This document shows positions 5,956 to 6,737 of a stretch of 6,737 bases of DNA, piece by piece. The translations under genes were made by a program, and so were the position numbers. Position 1 is the stretch's first letter; each line of letters begins with the position of its first letter. The notes under the pieces were generated by a model. That model saw only the letters and a program-made list of their open reading frames with translations. It searched no databases and was not told the origin of the DNA. Origin of the DNA: an uncultured Clostridia bacterium (lineage in GTDB: Bacteria; Bacillota_A; Clostridia; Christensenellales; Aristaeellaceae); NCBI GenBank assembly GCA_946613955.1, contig CAMOGC010000091.1, positions 1-6,737 of the forward strand. Direction: 5' to 3'.

Positions 5956-6011
5956 GGAAACCTCCTTGAAGAAGACAGCGCGCCCGGACGGGGGAGAACC
6001 CGCGAAGCGCG

Positions 6012-6737
6012 TCAGGATCGGTTCAGCTTATCAAGGACGCTTTGCCGGACCCCGGGGGTCAGGCGGAAGCGGGTCGGATCAAAGGAGGGGGCGTCCGGGG
6101 TCATGCGCCAGATGCCGAATTTAATGGGCACGCCCAGATCCATGAACTTCCGCTCATGCTCGGAGACATAATTGGGAGAGAAGCCGGAGGCCGCCAGATC
6201 CCGGGTCAGCCAGGTTTGGGAGAAGCCGCACAGATCGAAATACACCCGGGAGTCCTCAAAGAGGCCGTCGTCATCCGTTTTGAACCAGATTTCCCCCTCG
6301 GGGACGAGCGCCTCCCGATACTGGATCAGCTGGCGGGGATGGGTCAGACGGCGCTTGGCGTGCTTCGGGCGCTCGGTCCAGGGATTACAGAAGGAAATAT
6401 AGATCCGCTCCGCCCGATCCTCCGGGCCGAGGATGCGGCCGATGAGGCAGATGTCCGCAAAGAGAATGATGACGTTATCCGGGTTTTCGCCGCAGGCGCG
6501 GACGATGTTTCGCCGGGCATCCCCCAGGACATCGGGGCTGATATCCACGACGATGAAGTTCACGTCGGGATGCGCGGCCACCATCTGCGCCGTGGAGACG
6601 CCCTTGCCGCAGCCCATTTCCAGATAAAGCGGGCGATCGGGATGGGAAAAGAAGGAGCGCCAGCGGTTCCGGCGATCCTCGCCGCCCTCCAGAAAGAAGG
6701 GACAGGCGGCCAGCTCCGGACGGGCCCACTTCTTGGT
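6012..6737 (-). CDS. trmB: tRNA (guanine-N7-)-methyltransferase, 5'-truncated by the window edge
   Basis: The enzyme methylates N7 of G46 in the tRNA variable loop using S-adenosylmethionine. The frame is open to the right edge, and the 241 visible residues begin TKKWARPELAACPFF, the family's N-terminal block, so only a handful of residues are missing. An internal ATG at 6617 lies in the SAM motif and is not the start. Counting from the edge, SAM motif I is LEMGCGKG (39-46), the ribose-binding acidic residue is Asp65 in VVDIS, and the family signature is YISFCNPW then HAKRRLTHPRQL (113-137), followed by FKTDDDGLFE (152-161). The usual F-P-D-P-W is F-C-N-P-W here, with Asn118 at the position of the Asp thought to be catalytic in E. 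coli TrmB; I recall this variant from other Clostridia. Upstream control lies outside the window; the MBL gene starts 56 nt downstream. Confidence 0.93.
   Translation of the reverse strand, partial: TKKWARPELAACPFFLEGGEDRRNRWRSFFSHPDRPLYLEMGCGKGVSTAQMVAAHPDVNFIVVDISPDVLGDARRNIVRACGENPDNVIILFADICLIGRILGPEDRAERIYISFCNPWTERPKHAKRRLTHPRQLIQYREALVPEGEIWFKTDDDGLFEDSRVYFDLCGFSQTWLTRDLAASGFSPNYVSEHERKFMDLGVPIKFGIWRMTPDAPSFDPTRFRLTPGVRQSVLDKLNRS

Overview
The window is a GC-rich stretch (roughly 60% or more G+C by eye, with G or C at most third codon positions). It carries a tightly packed run of genes that all read on the minus strand. Gene content, strong AGGAGG-type ribosome binding sites before the aro and MBL genes, and motif variants such as GQSHS in chorismate synthase and FCNPW in TrmB suggest a GC-rich member of the Firmicutes, probably class Clostridia. 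That placement is inference from motif memory, not a search.

In transcription order (high to low coordinates) the window holds: the almost complete 3' part of trmB (tRNA guanine-N7 methyltransferase, cut by the right edge); a short MBL-fold (glyoxalase II-like) hydrolase; aroB (3-dehydroquinate synthase); aroA (EPSP synthase); aroC (chorismate synthase); aroE (shikimate dehydrogenase); and aroQ (type II 3-dehydroquinate dehydratase). At the left edge a weakly supported open frame overlaps the end of aroQ and leaves the window.

The five aro genes cover DAHP to chorismate except for one step: AroB makes 3-dehydroquinate, AroQ dehydrates it, AroE reduces it to shikimate, AroA condenses shikimate-3-phosphate with PEP, and AroC makes chorismate. 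No shikimate kinase (aroK/aroL) and no DAHP synthase is visible. aroB/aroA overlap by 4 nt, aroC/aroE overlap by 7 nt, and aroA/aroC are 28 nt apart, so aroB-aroA-aroC-aroE look co-transcribed and partly translationally coupled. aroQ is set apart by a 230-nt, more AT-rich gap with a candidate extended -10 promoter and a perfect 8-bp hairpin, so it may also be transcribed on its own.

The most unusual thing in the window is AroA itself. It is 504 residues, against 427 in E. coli. It has about 35 extra N-terminal residues and a Ser/Pro/Ala/Glu-rich insert of about 50 residues just before the PEP/shikimate-3-phosphate-binding GESGST loop, yet all the catalytic motifs are intact. Otherwise this is ordinary housekeeping metabolism. 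I see no mobile element, CRISPR array, rRNA or tRNA, and no sign of a novel multi-gene system.
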